The notes beneath the pieces were generated by a model, which worked only from the letters and a program-made list of their open reading frames with translations, made no database searches and was not told the origin of the DNA. Shown here piece after piece: positions 31,325 to 43,999 of a stretch of DNA of 64,000 nucleotides. The position numbers and the translations under genes were made by a program. The stretch covers positions 172,035,272 through 172,099,271 of the forward strand of contig NC_090450.1 of assembly GCF_031143425.1 (NCBI RefSeq), in the 5' to 3' direction. This DNA comes from Pleurodeles waltl. Lineage: Eukaryota; Chordata; Amphibia; Caudata; Salamandridae. Position 1 is the first letter of the stretch. Every line of letters starts with the position of its first letter.

Positions 31325-31500
31325 CAAAACAGGCACACATACACCCAGTGCATGCAAAATGCATACACACACTGCACAGTACTGTGCCCTCCAAGTACTT
31401 TATCACTCATAGGCACACATACACCCAGCATCAGCATTTAAAATGCACACGCTGCCCAGCACTGTATCCTTTATGTATTGTACCACTCAGAGGCACACAT
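31325..31500. repeat. About 80-bp tandem repeat, left part of an array split by a LINE
   Basis: Units begin AGGCACACATACACCCAG and include a GCACACxCTGCxCAGxACTGT segment and a GTACCACTCA end. Roughly two and a half units lie here, and similar units resume at 34010 beyond the LINE. Confidence 0.75.
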
Positions 31501-33990
31501 ATCAATCAATCAATCAATCATTGGATTTATAAAGCGCACTATGTACCAGTGAGGGTTTCAAGCAAGGCGCTGGGTGGGGGGGGGGGTGCTGTTGTTACTG
31601 GTCGAAGAGCCAGGTCTTGAGGAGTCTTCTGAAGGTGAGTGGGTCTTGGGTCTGTCGCAGGTTGGTGGGGAGGGTGTTCCAGGTTTTGGCAGCATGGTAT
31701 GAGAAGGATCTGCCGCCAGAGGTCTTTCTTCGGATGCGGGGGACGACGGCGAGGGCGAGGTTAGTGGAGGGGAGCTGACGGGTGGAGGTGTAGAAGCTGA
31801 GCCTGTTGTTTAGGTAGGCTGGTCCGGTGTCGTGGAGCGCTTTGTGAGCGTGGGTAAGAAGCTTGAAAGTGATCCTTTTGTCCACGGGGAGCCAGTGAAG
31901 GTTTCTCAGGTGGTGGGAGATGTGGCTGTGGCAGGGTATGTCGAGGATCAGCCGGGCGGAGGCGTTTTGGATGCGTTGGAGGCGTAGTAGGTCTTTTGCT
32001 GGGATGTCTGTGTAGAGTGCGTTGCCGTAGTCCAGCCTGCTGATGAGGAGGGCCTGTGTCACCATTCGTCTTGTTTCGATCGGGATCCACTTGTAGATTC
32101 TGCGGAGCTTGCGGAGAGTGTTGTAGCAGGAGGAGGAAACTGCGTTGACCTGTTTAGATAAGGTGAGGGAGGAGTCGAGGATGAAGCCCAGGTTGCGAGC
32201 GTGGTCCGACAGTGTCGGTGGGGTTCCTAGTGCGGTGGGCCACCAGGAGTCGTCCCAGGCGGAGGGGGTGTGTCCGAGGATGAGGACCTCCGTCTTGTCC
32301 GAGTTCAGTTTCAGACCGCTGTTTCTCATCCATTCGGCGATGGATTTCATTCCCTCGTGGAGGTTGGTTTTGGCGGTGCGCGGGTCTTTGGTGAGTGAGA
32401 GGATGAGCTGGGTGTCGTCGACATAGGTGAGAATGTTGAGGTTGGGTTGTCGGGTGACTTGTGCGAGGGGGGCCATGTAGATGTTGAACAGCGTCGGGCT
32501 GAGGGATGAGCCTTGGGGGATGCCGCAGATGATGTCGGTGGCTTCGGAGTGGAAGGGGGGGAGGCGGACTCTCTGGGTTCTGCCGGAGAGGAATGAGATG
32601 ATCCACTCGAGGGCTTTTCCTTGAATTCCGGTTTCGTGGAGGCGTGATTTCAGGGTGCGGTGGCAGACTGTGTTGAAGGCGGCAGATAGGTCCAGGAGGA
32701 TGAGGGCTGATGTTTCGCCGTTGTCCATTTAGCGTCTGATGTCTTCTGTGGCTGCAAGAAGGGCGGTTTCGGTGCTGTGGTTTTGTCTGAAGCCGGACTG
32801 GGAGGGGTCTAGGATGTCGTTGTCTTCGAGGTGGCTGGTTAGTTGTGTGTTGACGATTTTTTCAATCACCTTTGCTGGAAAAGGGAGCAGGGAGATGGGT
32901 CGGAAGTTCTTGAGGTCGTTGGGGTCTGCTTAGGGCTTCTTGAGGAGGGCGCAGATTTCGGCGTGTTTCCATTTTTCGGGGAATGTCGCTGTTTCGAAGG
33001 AAATGTTGATGACCTTCCGTAGTTGGGGGACGATGGTGGAGTCGGCTTTGTTGTATACGTGGTGGGGGCAGAGGTCTGACGGAGATCCTGAGTGGATGGA
33101 GTTCATGATCTTGCGTGTCTCTGTGTCGTTTATGTTGGTCCAGGAGGTCAGGTGGTTTGTACAGGTGGAGTGTTTGTGGGTGGGGTCTGGCGTGGGAGTG
33201 GCGTCGAAGCTGTTGTGGATGTCGGTGATCTTCCGGTGGAAGAAGGTGGACAGTGCGTTGCAGAGTTCTTGGGATGGAGGGATGTCGTTTGGTGTTGGCG
33301 CTGGGGTTGGAGAGTTCTTTCACGATGCTGAAGAGCTCTTTGCTGTTGTGTGCGTTGTTGTCCAGGCGGTCTTTGAAGTGGGATCGTTTGGCTTGTCTGA
33401 TGAGTTGGTGGTGCTTGCGGGTGGCGTCCTTGTGGGCTGTGAGGCTGTCAGGTGTGCGTTTGAGGAGCCATTCCTTTTTTAGCTTCCGGCAGTCGCATTT
33501 GGAGTTTAGGAGCTCGTCAGTGAACCAGGTGGCTTTTCTTCTGGCTTGGTCGTCGGTGGATTTCTTGAGTGGCGCGAGGGTGTTGGCGCAGTCGTTGATC
33601 CACAGGGTGAGGTTGTGGGCGGCAGTGTCTGGGTCGGTGGAGTCGGGGTGGGTTCTGGGCGAGGGTGTTGGTAAGCTGGTCTTCCGTAACTTTGCTCCAG
33701 CATCGGCAGGGTGGTTGTTGGGTGCGATGGTGCTCAGTATGTTTCTTGTAGGTGAAGTAGATGCAGTGGTGGTCGGTCCAGTGGAGTACGGTGGTATGGT
33801 TGAAGATGACGTGGGTGCTTGAGGAGAAGATGGGATCAAGCGTGTGGCCGGCGATGTGGGTTGGTGTGTTGACGAGTTGTCTGAGGCCGTGGTTGGTGAG
33901 GTTGTCGATCAGAGTAGTGGAGTTGGTGTCGTTGTTGTTCTCCAGGTGGAAATTTAGGTCCCCGAGGAGGATGTAATCTGTTGAGGATAG
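31501..33990 (-). mobile_element. CR1/L2-like LINE, 5' truncated, inserted in a minisatellite
   Basis: Read on the - strand: endonuclease C-terminal motifs (ILLGDLNFHL near 33960, THIAGHTLDPIF, then WTDHH), a basic linker, and the RT domain. RT blocks: NFRPISLLPF near 32905, LDLSAAFNTVCH near 32690, GIPQGSSLSPTLFNIYM near 32510, LTYVDDTQLI near 32420. The C-terminal part (31595-32728) is one continuous frame of 377 codons ending in a typical LKTWLFDQ. The rest is split by frameshifts and stops. The 3' end carries GCGCTTTATAAATCCAATGA followed by a (TGAT)n tail, at 31501-31535 on the + strand, as in L2/CR1-type elements. Inactive. Confidence 0.88.
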
Positions 33991-34004
33991 CCAACATATG
34001 CCAA

Positions 34005-34175
34005 CATATAGCCAACATATGCATTTATCATACACACACTGCACAGCACTACATCCTTCAGGCAATGTACCACTCGTAGGCACATGCACCTACAGCACAA
34101 GCATATACCATGCACACACTGCTCGGTACTGCACTATCCCTGTATTGCACCATTCCCAGGCACACATACATTCAG
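34005..34175. repeat. About 80-bp tandem repeat, right part of the split array
   Basis: About two units with the same GCACACACTGC, GTACCACTC and AGGCACA blocks as 31325-31500. Immediately left, CCAACATA occurs three times (33988-34020). Confidence 0.75.
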
Positions 34176-35529
34176 AGCAAATGGAATGTGCAGCATTTCA
34201 CACAAATCTGATGTAGGCCCAGGGTGGGTTAAGCACATAGCAGTGGAACTTTTAAAAGTGAGTGAGCTTGTAGGCCTTACTCCAATAACACAGGTTTAAA
34301 ATAAACCTGCCCACTCCTACTGATCACTACACAGCATTCTGCCACCACCGCAGTCATGCTGCTTAACTCCTGGGGAAAGAAGTCACTTTTCACCACTTTG
34401 AGGGTAGTGAGTTGAGCATTCCTCCCAGTTCAATAAGACCGCAATCTGTGACACATGCCTTTGTTATGGTGCACACCCATGATATGTGGTTGCCTAAGAC
34501 AACACAATTAGCATTAGTACAGTTGGGCACTCAGGACAATGGTGCATGTCCGTTACCATGTTGAGGACTTTTCCGTCCCAACAATCTGCTTCAGTCCAAC
34601 ATCGTGGCCCGTGAAAAGGAGAAGTTTGAGACAAGGGTGAAATCAGCTGTGTTTTAGTCTCATCACAAAGCCTGTAAGCGGTGGTTAGAAGAACTGGGTA
34701 TGGAATGTATTGCCTAGGAATGCCTACAAGCCAATGAGTGTTTCATGGTATAAAAGTAGCTATGTGCTAAGAGATTTCCATCTGTCAAATAACCCCGAGG
34801 TGCGGAAGAGATGCTTATTATTTGTCAATCCGAACCACCGTTTATAAATCTATGGTAAGGTCAAGGTTGCAACTGATGTTATATTTGTACTTGAAACCCA
34901 TTGATTGTAAGGTGTAAATAATTGTGCAGGTGTACTCTTACACTTGGAGTGAACATGCTTGTGTGGTTCAGGTTTTCTTGCTGATGCAGGTTAACTAGCA
35001 AGATGGAGACACCAAGAGAATTGTAAAGAGGGGGCATTGGTCTGTGTTGTAGGAGGACCTAGAATGTATGAAGATGCAAATTAATCAATTGGTCTCCTGA
35101 CAGTATTACCTAGGTTAATACTGTCCTGGCAAAGGTTTCGCACCATTAGTACCAGTTTAACAGCCAAATACAGAAATACGCTACAGAAAGGAGACCAGTC
35201 AAGCCATGCAAAGGGTCTTCCACTGCATGGCAACACGTGTCACTGCATTTTCAGTAACTGTTGATCTGTTTGAGGTAGAAACATGGTTTCTTGCTAAAAT
35301 CTGAAGTTTCATGCAGCAGATGATAGATTATTAGGCAAGTGTGGCAAATCCACAAGTAGGCGGAACACGCCACTGCACAAAATTAGCATTGTTCCAGTGG
35401 CCCCGATTACTACATGAAATCATCCAAACATGCCCCTGGTACTTGGAAGATTACCATAGGACTCTGGAAGAATGACATGGCAGCCAGCACAGCTGACCAG
35501 TCCATTACTAGTGAATGCCATCACAGCAG
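34176..35529. other. 1.35 kb without a recognisable gene
   Basis: No motif, RNA gene or element end that I can support. Confidence 0.55.
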
Positions 35530-35980
35530 GAGCGGGTCACGGTGCAAACTGTCTCTGCACTGCTCCTCTCCTGCAGACAGGCTGCAGACACCGGCTTCCA
35601 GCCCGCCCTGTGTCCAGTCCTGATGCTGTTCAGAGCAGCGTCAGGACTCGCTGGGAGCTCCCAGGCCGGGCACTCCCAGACAGACTGGGAGCCTGTGCCT
35701 GGTCTATCCAGCCCTGCAACACAGTGCTGGGCTAGAGAGAGCCTACTGCGCATGTGTGTTTGGCTGGCCCAAGACGACCAGCCAAACAGACATGCAAAGT
35801 GAGAGTGCTGTGCACTCCCCCTCAGTGGTCGTTACAGTCTGTGGCCCCGCCCTTTTACCACAAAACGATAATAAACATAGTTTATTAACGTTTTTTGGTA
35901 AAAGGTTTGCAGCTACTGCTGCTGGCGGAGGAGCAGTGCCTGGAACACACTGCTCTTCAACCCTCTTCAACTACCTGGCA
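35530..35980. repeat. Hairpin-rich stretch
   Basis: Consecutive inverted repeats: 35757-35767/35778-35788 (TGTTTGGCTGG, perfect), 35851-35876/35880-35905 (26-bp arms, two mismatches), plus shorter stems such as CTCCCAG/CTGGGAG near 35670-35690 and AGCAGTG/CACTGCT near 35932-35953. Same style as the hairpin-chain elements elsewhere, but I could not find its terminal repeats. Confidence 0.7.
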
Positions 35981-37045
35981 AAGTTATTTGGAAAACAATA
36001 TGCAAATTCTAGCCATGTACTGCAATAACATTTGAGTAGATGTCAGCCAAGGGTTGTGGAAATTAGTGCATTGATGCCAGTGGGTCTTCGATATAATAAT
36101 TAAATGCACCACAGTGGTTTAACAAAACGTAAATACCCGTTATTACAGCGCATTGACACCCTTCAGGTGTTTCAGGCTTGTCAGCACAGTTCTCTGTTTC
36201 ATATTGTAGGGATATTGGCATAGGGTTTAGAGAAATATTGCAATATTGAATAGGTGCCAACCATGTGTTCTTGGTATAACGTTATTATTGTGATTACAGT
36301 TCTTTGAAACTATTAAATGTGTGCCAGCAGTGATCTAGGTCCCAAAATGTTGCATTAATACCAGCACACCGTTCTGCAAAGTGCTGCTTGGATACTTAAA
36401 CTCGATTTCTCAGAATCTGAACACTCAGGGTCGTCACAACGATCTGTGCTACTGTGCAGCGTGTCCATGTTTTGCACAGATATCAGGACAGAGCTATTGG
36501 TAAAAGTGCACACATGCCTGGAGACTGCTTTCGAAATACTGCATGCCTGCCAGATTTGCTTAGTACACAGACTAAGGCATGCATGCCTAGAACTTGTCCA
36601 CATATTTGGAGATGTAGTTTGTGACTGCCCTGAGATTTAGTATCCTCATAATGGCCTGGCACACTGGACTATGTTACTGCAGTCAGGAAACTGCATGTTT
36701 ATGGTGAGCAGAGCTATTAGACATATGGTTCTACAAACACCTTATTTATATAGCACTTTCACCACAGCCTTTTACACCCAATATATATATAATTTCATGT
36801 TATCATTACACCATGGAAATTGTGTCTCATGTTATCAACTGGGTAAGGTTGAAATGCCGAGTCAGCCTTGCGGGATCTTAACATGAAAACTACCCCATCC
36901 TATCAAAGGATGGCAAAGAAGCTATTGTCCAGTGGAGCGTCAAACACAATAATGAGAAGGAAAGCCATTGTAATGTAGCCAAGAAAATGAGATTACAAAG
37001 AAAGCCAGCCAATGGTAAGCAATGGGCTGACTCAAAGCCCCACAC
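35981..37045. other. 1.07 kb without a recognisable gene
   Basis: Nothing supported. A motif TTATTTATATAGCACTTTC at 36742-36760 resembles LINE/SINE 3' ends but is too short to assign. Confidence 0.5.
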
Positions 37046-37048
37046 TAA

Positions 37049-38203
37049 GGGCCAGATTTAAAAGGCCCCTATCACCACCGGAGCGTCACTTTTAGTGACA
37101 TTGCAGTGGCACTATGCACTGCGCCGTATTTACAAGGTGGCGTTAAGTCACCTTTTGTGGTTCGCATGCAGCACTTTGCGTGTAAGGGGCTTGCAATGGG
37201 TGTTTCTGTGGGCATGTCACAGCAACACTTATTGCATTTTGACGCTGCCTCAGATTTACGAGTTTTTGAAAACCTGAGGTAGAACCAAAATCTAACACCA
37301 CTCCAGGGGTGGGGTTAGCATGGCGCAACTAGGAGAAATGCTTTAATTTCTCCTTGTTTTTTGCTCTTCCCATGTGTACTGCATCCTGCAGCACACATGG
37401 AAAGAGCAAATCGCCATTGAAGATTTTTTTTGTGCAGGAAGTTGTGGCTTCCCTGCAGCGCAGCCATCCTTGCACCATGGTGCAGGGGTGGCTGCGTTGG
37501 CGCTCAGCAGAAAATTTAGGGGCAGAGTTATGGAAAGTAGCGCTGCCCCCGAGGGCAGCGCCACTTTCCCTGCGCCACTTAGCACCCCTCTACTGCCACC
37601 ATGTGTGCGTCATAATTAAAATACAGTGCACCATGGCGCAGGGTAGGGGGCAATAGCATCATCTTTCATGACGCCATTGATGTACTCTGCAGGAGTATTG
37701 CCAAAATATTGGTGCTACTCCTGCAGAGTATATAGGGCCCCATTATAAAGAATGGAAGCCCCCTTTTAAGCCTGCTCTTGAGCAGGCGTTAAAAGTGCCA
37801 TAAAAAATAGCGTAAGGAAATCTCATAGATTTCCTTATGCCATTTTTCTGGCTTCCATATCTGGGGAATACACCCTTTGCATACATTATGCCTGGCGCAG
37901 GCATAATGTGGCGCACAGGGTTACAGAGTGGCGCAATACATGCATTGCGCCACTCTGTAAATATGGCGCTGGGATTTTGGCCTCGTTGGGCCACATTATC
38001 ATCAAAATAAATGATGTTAATGTGGCACAAGGTGGTGCTAGGGGCCTATAAATATACCTCTTAGTGTCTGCGCAGGGGGCTACACAGGAGTGCGCTGTAT
38101 TCTATTAAATACGGCACATCCATGTGTTTGGAAAATTAAGGAGCGCAGCACTGCCAAATGTGGTGCAGCGTCACACTCCATCATTTTCTTTTCAATCTGA
38201 GCC
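37049..38203. mobile_element. Hairpin-chain miniature element, TAA target duplication
   Basis: Left end GGGCCAGATT at 37049; right end AATCTGAGCC finishing at 38203; TAA flanks both sides (37046-37048, 38204-38206), a classic PIF/Harbinger target. The right half is a hairpin chain: 37683-37697/37716-37730 (15 bp, perfect); an outer stem 37752-37760/37850-37858 enclosing 37764-37776/37781-37794 and 37813-37823/37827-37837; 37884-37892/37900-37908; 37921-37937/37944-37960 (17 bp, perfect); 37990-38004/38012-38026 (one mismatch). The left half has CGCTGCCC/GGGCAGCG near 37542-37561. Non-coding. Confidence 0.78.
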
Positions 38204-38206
38204 TAA

Positions 38207-39185
38207 ATTTTGACGTGGCAATCTCCGAGCTTCTAACTATGGTAGATGATTCTGAAATCTAGTTTGCTTGCAGGCTTAATATATGATTTCAGAAATCTGA
38301 TTCGCTTGCAGACTTAATAAGGTGTTCTATCAGATTCTGAATTTTTCTCTTGAACATGCCTTGATTACTGTGAATGATGGACAATTTTCTGATTCCAGTG
38401 GTAAATGTACTTTTTGGATAGACAGTAAGGAGGAATGTAGTTACTTCTCTAAGCCTACGCGATCCAGAAACCCCGCAGAAATAATATGTACATAAAAGCC
38501 AAGCATTTCTGGGCCTGATTATTTAAAACGTGTGTAAGTCTGCATCTGTAAGTTTACACTCTATTTGTTTAGAGCTCACACAGGTTCTCAAGGGTGGACC
38601 TGGAAACGTGTAACCTCCTGGAAAACGTTTGACACCCTCCTGATTATGTGAGCAGGAAGGCAATTCTGCAGGCAGGACTGCATATAGAGTACTATTACAG
38701 ATGAAAAATGCCTTCCCATTAACGCAATTGCACATCTATTGATTCATTTTTTTAATCCATAGTGAAAATAGTTTTGCTTATGAAGAAAGCCTTCCTTTTA
38801 CACCCTCATCAATTTTAGGAGTGTTCCCTGCCCATTGCCACCAGGAAAAGTGATTTATGCCTGCCCCTAACAGGACTAAATCTCTGACCATTTTCAGGGT
38901 GGACATGGGCTGAGACAATATTGTGAAAACCCACAAAATCCTATGTTTGTGAGTGTTCCTAAATTTACCATATTATTCTCTTTCCTTAATACTCACTTCC
39001 CACCTCTGGGAGAAGTGTTACTTATGCATAACATTGCACCATGCTGGGAAAATACTACATATGAAACTTTTACAAAGGCAAATTTAAGATTTATGAATGT
39101 CAAATGTGGGCTTGAACGCTGATGTCCAGACGTTTCCATAAGAAGGTTAAACTTAGTGGCGTAAATGGCTTTGCCAATTGAACCA
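38207..39185. other. 1 kb without a gene; short tandem duplication
   Basis: At 38247-38335 two imperfect copies of a roughly 50-bp unit containing GCTTGCAG and CTTAATA occur. Nothing else recognised. Confidence 0.5.
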
Positions 39186-39781
39186 TATGGCCCTCATTAC
39201 AACTTTGGCGTTTTTTGGGCAAGACCGCCATGTGAAATGCCACCACCATACTGCCAGTGGTGGCGGAACAGTGACTGCCATATTATGAGTCACAAAGTGC
39301 TCTACTTACAGCCACAAAACCAACCCCGCCAGGACTCCCGATGGCGAAATGGTGACTGACCTACCACGCTGACTCCATTCCGACCACCGTATTACAAGTC
39401 AGTTTTCAGCACAGCGGAACATGCATAGCAGTAAACCAATTGCAGTCTGCACCGCCGCGGTACAAAAAGGCACCACCAATAGTAGCGAACAACACATTGG
39501 ACAGTATGAATTCCCCACACCTGAAACACCTACACATAACACACACACCTGCTCACGGTACCACATAACACCCCCCCACACACACCCACAATGCTTTGCG
39601 GCTACCATGAATAGCCACAGAGACATGAGGCACAAAGCACACCCTATACCCAACAAACAACTGCACATTGCACACATTGCACAAACAACCACCACAACCC
39701 ACCAGTACCCACATCCAAAAAAAAACACACCACCAGTCACCCGGCACTGCACCCTACCCGCACAGCACACCCTCCCACAAC

Positions 39782-41442
39782 ATATCACGCCATAAGCACC
39801 CACATTTCACAGACAATCAGTTGCGGGTCATGGTGGACGAGATCGTCAGAGTAGAGCCAAAACTGATAGGAGTTCAGGTCGAGCAAACATCAGTGTCCAG
39901 GAAAACAGACTTATAGCAGAGAATCGTCAACAGGGTCAATTCAGTTGGCACCTGTCCATGCACAAGGGAGGATACCAGAAAGAGGTGGAACGACCTCAGG
40001 GGAAAGGTCCATTCCATGGCGTCTAGGCACCAGAACGCCCTCAATAAGACTGGCCCCACCTCCTTCCCTTGACTTCGCATCCTGGGAGGAGAAGGTCTTG
40101 GCAATCATGCATCCGGAGGGCCTTACTGGTATCAACAGAGGTCACAACACTGGTAAGTCAACACCACCCCCCAGGCACCAACCACTCCTACCCAGCATGC
40201 CCACCCACCTCCCACCACTCACCTATCCCCTCATCCAACACTACTGCAACCCCACAATCACCCAACACCCCTCCCCTGTATGCCACACCACCCCTCGCAC
40301 ACCATCCCCACACACTCCCCCCCAATGCATGGATAACAATTACATTGTGAAGAACCACAACTCCCACAATGCATCACACCCCACACAGCCAAAATGCACG
40401 GTACCACTTCACAGTGGAACATCTGCCTGGACAACCATGTCACATCCCACACCTACCGGTTGCTACAACTGCCTCCCAACACATGGCAATGACAGCAATG
40501 CCAAACACCATCCACAACCCACCTTGGCACATAGAAACCATGGCACTATACCCATACTTACATCAATGTCTGCAGTGCTGCAGCTGTCATTGCTATCATT
40601 GGGAAGCAAATCGAGCCTCTGCATGCACCACACCAGGGAAATGGCAACTACACATCCACATACATACTCTCCCTCTTTCCATCCACAGGTAACCCTGCCA
40701 CTGCCACCCAGCAGAGGATGCTAGGGACAGACAGCCCTCCCCGGGATGAAGGCCCCAGTGGATGTCTGGATGGAGACAAGCTGCCTGGGCCATCTGGGGT
40801 GACTGGTTACTACACTCCCAACAGCCCCACCCTGGACGCACTGGACTCCCCATCCCATGTGGCTACAACACCTCAGCCACTCCCTTTTCCCCAAACATGT
40901 TCCCCAGGGACCTCACCATCAGAAGTGTGCCACACAGTACAGGGCCCAGAGACAAGGGCACACACCCTACACAATTAAGGGCTTGGTGCTACTGGGAGTG
41001 GGCACACTGTGCCAGGGGCACAGGCGTAGCGGGCTACGGGCAGTGGGAGGGGATCAGTGGACCAAGGGTCGGGCAGCCACAACAACTGACTGCCTAGGTG
41101 GCCCTCACCCAAATCCTGGGTGCATACCACCAAACCCAGGACACCATGGGTCAGATCCTCGGCACTGTGAAGAAGACACAGAGGCTGCAGACTGAGTACC
41201 ATCAGGAGGCCATGCAGGAGTGGCAGACCCACAATACCATCATTGCCACCATGGCAGGAGTGGTGAAGGAACTCACCACCATCCTGCGTGAGTCCATCTC
41301 CCACCTGCAGGCCCCTTCCATTAGCCACTTCCTATCTGAGCCCTCCACGTCAGTGGCAGCTAGTGGAATGGAGGCGCTGCCACAGGACCCGCAGGACACC
41401 AGCACCCCTACCCCTGTAGCCAACGAGCCCCCATGCAAGTGA
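39782..41442 (+). pseudogene. Harbinger gene C homologue (SANT/Myb plus coiled coil), decayed
   Basis: The first segment (39782-40156) reads FTDNQLRVMVDEIVRVEPKL, an in-frame stop, QRIVNRVNSV, then RKRWNDLRGKVHSM, the same SANT/Myb module as gene C of copy 1. The expected start codon is ATA. It ends in the same TGGTAAGT. After CATCCACAG at 40688 a second segment gives LDGDKLPGPSGVTG, matching the DDQPGPSG linker of copy 1. A shift follows, and 41083-41442 reads a coiled-coil-like helix (LTQILGAYHQTQDTMGQILG and onward). An AATAAA lies at 41684-41689. Confidence 0.78.
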
Positions 41443-41683
41443 GGACATCCAACCAGACATCCTGCCGTTACTGATGCCAAGACCAAGACCACCGTCAGGA
41501 AGTTACCCTTTCCTGAACATTCTCCCTTGTGTGTCACTGAGCACCCTGTTGTCTGTCCACTGTCATCTCTCCGTTCTCCTATGACCACCATACTGGACCT
41601 CAACTACCCACAGCTCGGCCAAGTACTCTGATGATCCCACCCACCATGACCCCACTCATCACCCCTTGCACTTGTACCTCCCA

Positions 41684-41689
41684 AATAAA
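41684..41689 (+). terminator. Polyadenylation signal of the gene C homologue
   Basis: AATAAA about 240 nt after the stop at 41442. Copy 1 has an equivalent signal at 25202-25207 on the - strand, about 215 nt after its stop. Confidence 0.5.
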
Positions 41690-42559
41690 CACCTTCGAGC
41701 ACAGTAACTGCCTATGTCTTTATTGTCATGAGTACGGCAGATACTGCCATCGCATGCGCAACAGTTAATCCAATGTCCTGATAATGTATGTGTAAGTGGC
41801 AGAAGGGGAGCAATATGTAGCAAGGACAACAGTGGAGCAGGCAGTGGCTAGAGAGATGGGTCAAGGGAGGCAACAGGTGAGGCAGGGACCAGAGTGCATA
41901 ACAACAATGTCCTGAAAGTAGAACAAGACAGGGACATCAATGACTATAGCCATTACATATACCAAATCAACACACATGCACTGTAACAACAAGAAGCCAA
42001 GGCTGAGATGGCAAGTCAAGTCCAAAAACATATGGCCATAACAAACCCACTTTCCCAAAGCATACCATCCAAATGGTCCCTCCCTCAGAGCAAACAGAGC
42101 CACACGTTAGGCAGTGCAAACTGCCACAAACAGTGATGTAGCACCACCTCCCAATCCAGACAGGATGCAATGCAGAGAAAAGCACCTAGTGTAGTGCACA
42201 TAATGCACTGGATCTGGCTGTTCAGGGAACAATGGTCCTGCACATAGATATCACATGTGCAGCAACACAACAACTGGATGAGAATAGCACTGACCTGTGC
42301 GCAGTACGAATCCAACTCATGGCCAAATCCAAATATAACCACCCCCCCGACCCACCCAGAGTCAGAGTTCCAACATCCCATGTAATTACACACAGCAGGT
42401 GGTAGCATGGCACAAGGCAGACGGTGGAACTGGACACATACCATGCCATTGACAGATACCTGTATCTCAGTGAAAGTATTGTCGTATCAGCTCTGCCCTG
42501 GAGGCAGCTGCATCCTCATCATCTTACTCATCATCACTTCCCATGTCCCCTTCAGCAGC

Positions 42560-43580
42560 CATGGGTTCATCTGCCACCTCCTCTGCATCCAGCAATGGGA
42601 TGTGACGTGTTAGGGCCAGATTGTGTAGCATGCAGCAAGCATCAATGATATTGCACACTTTCTGTGGTGTGTAGAGTAGAGCACCTTTGAAAATGTGCAG
42701 ACACCGGAATCTGGCCTTCCACAGGTCAGGGTCCGCTCAACCACCTGTCTTGTCCTACCATGGGCCTCATTGTAACTGTGTTCCACAGCTGTAGTCGGAT
42801 GCCTGACAGGTGTCAGTAACCAGGGAAGGTTGGGATAGCCAGAGTCACCTGTGTGCACAGAGGTAAGGCCCATGTCAAGACCAGGAGTGTGCAGTACAGG
42901 TTGTGAAGATTGTTGAGAGCAGAGGAGCACACATATGTAGGGATACATACCAATGAACAAGGCCCGGTCCCTCTGTAGTGGCGCCATCATGTGTGGGATA
43001 GTGCTGTTCCACAGAATGTAGAGTCATACACAGACCCAGGAAACCTGGCCGTCACTTGGGTGATATATTGGTCTGCCAGACATACCACCTGCACATTGGT
43101 GGAATAGAAGGTCTGACGATTTCTATATACTTGTTCACTTCTGCTGGGTGGCTCCAGGACAATGTGGGCGCCATCTATGGCCCCCATCACATGAGGGGCA
43201 TGTGCCAGATCGTAGAAGGCAGCTTTTACAGGGCCAAATCAGCACGATGTAGAAACCTGATGTAGCTGCGCATATGTTGTATCAGGGCTCCAAGAACGTC
43301 CCTCAGGACGTTGCTGAACATCGGCTGTGACATCCCTGCTGCCAAACCCACTGTCATCTGGAAGGACCCTTAGGGAAAGGAAGTGGAGGACTGACAACAC
43401 CTGTACTGTGGGAGGGATGTCATTGGGATGGCAAAACGCAGGCAATAGATCCGGCTCCAACTGGGTCACCAGCTCCATGATAGGCTGACGGTTCAGATGA
43501 TAGGTCTGTATGACGTGTTTCTCTTCGAGGGTGGCAAGGTCGACTAGGGGCCTGTACACCGGAGCATTCCTCATCCTCAA
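42560..43580 (-). pseudogene. Harbinger DDE transposase, decayed
   Basis: Read on the - strand from 43580: PVYRPLVDLATLEEKHVIQT, the same N-terminus as the intact enzyme of copy 1, then frameshifted. MGAIDGAHIVL near 43185 keeps the first aspartate but changes T to A in the DGTH block. PGSVYDS near 43020 has tyrosine in place of the histidine of the HD pair. TGDSGYPNLPWLLTP near 42845 keeps the second catalytic aspartate. GRTRQVVERTL near 42730 keeps the glutamate. At least three frame changes separate these pieces, so no functional protein is possible. Confidence 0.85.
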
Positions 43581-43999
43581 CCTTCCACCATACCTGCATA
43601 TAGGAGGGAGTAAAAATCATGATGTGCAGGACGTAGTTGAGCTGTGCACAGTTCACAAAATGTCACCCATGACGCAGCTTAAATGCACCCTCAATACACA
43701 TTGGACCTGTAAAATGGCAGTCGCCTGTCCTGCATGCACTGGACAGATGGAAGTGAGCTCTTCCCGCCGGCGTAACACGTCATGGCGGTAGGCGGTCTAG
43801 ACTGCCGTGCAACTCCTCATTGGTTAACATGGTTGCCTATGGGAGACAGGAGCCAATGGTGATCACCGCCGGCGTTGACGGTGATGTCCGCGGCAGCCGT
43901 GACCGCCATTTCATGTGCTCTTGCTCACTTGACTCCTGACAGTCGTGCATAGAAGGCCTCCACTGCATGTGCTGCTATGCCCTGACTCTGGTAGCCAAG
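43581..43999. promoter_or_regulatory. Divergent promoter remnant of Harbinger copy 2
   Basis: ATTGG at 43819-43823 and CCAAT at 43853-43857 with GCCTATGGG between them. This is the reverse-complement arrangement of the CCAAT pair in copy 1 (23571-23609), at the same place between transposase and gene A. Confidence 0.5.
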
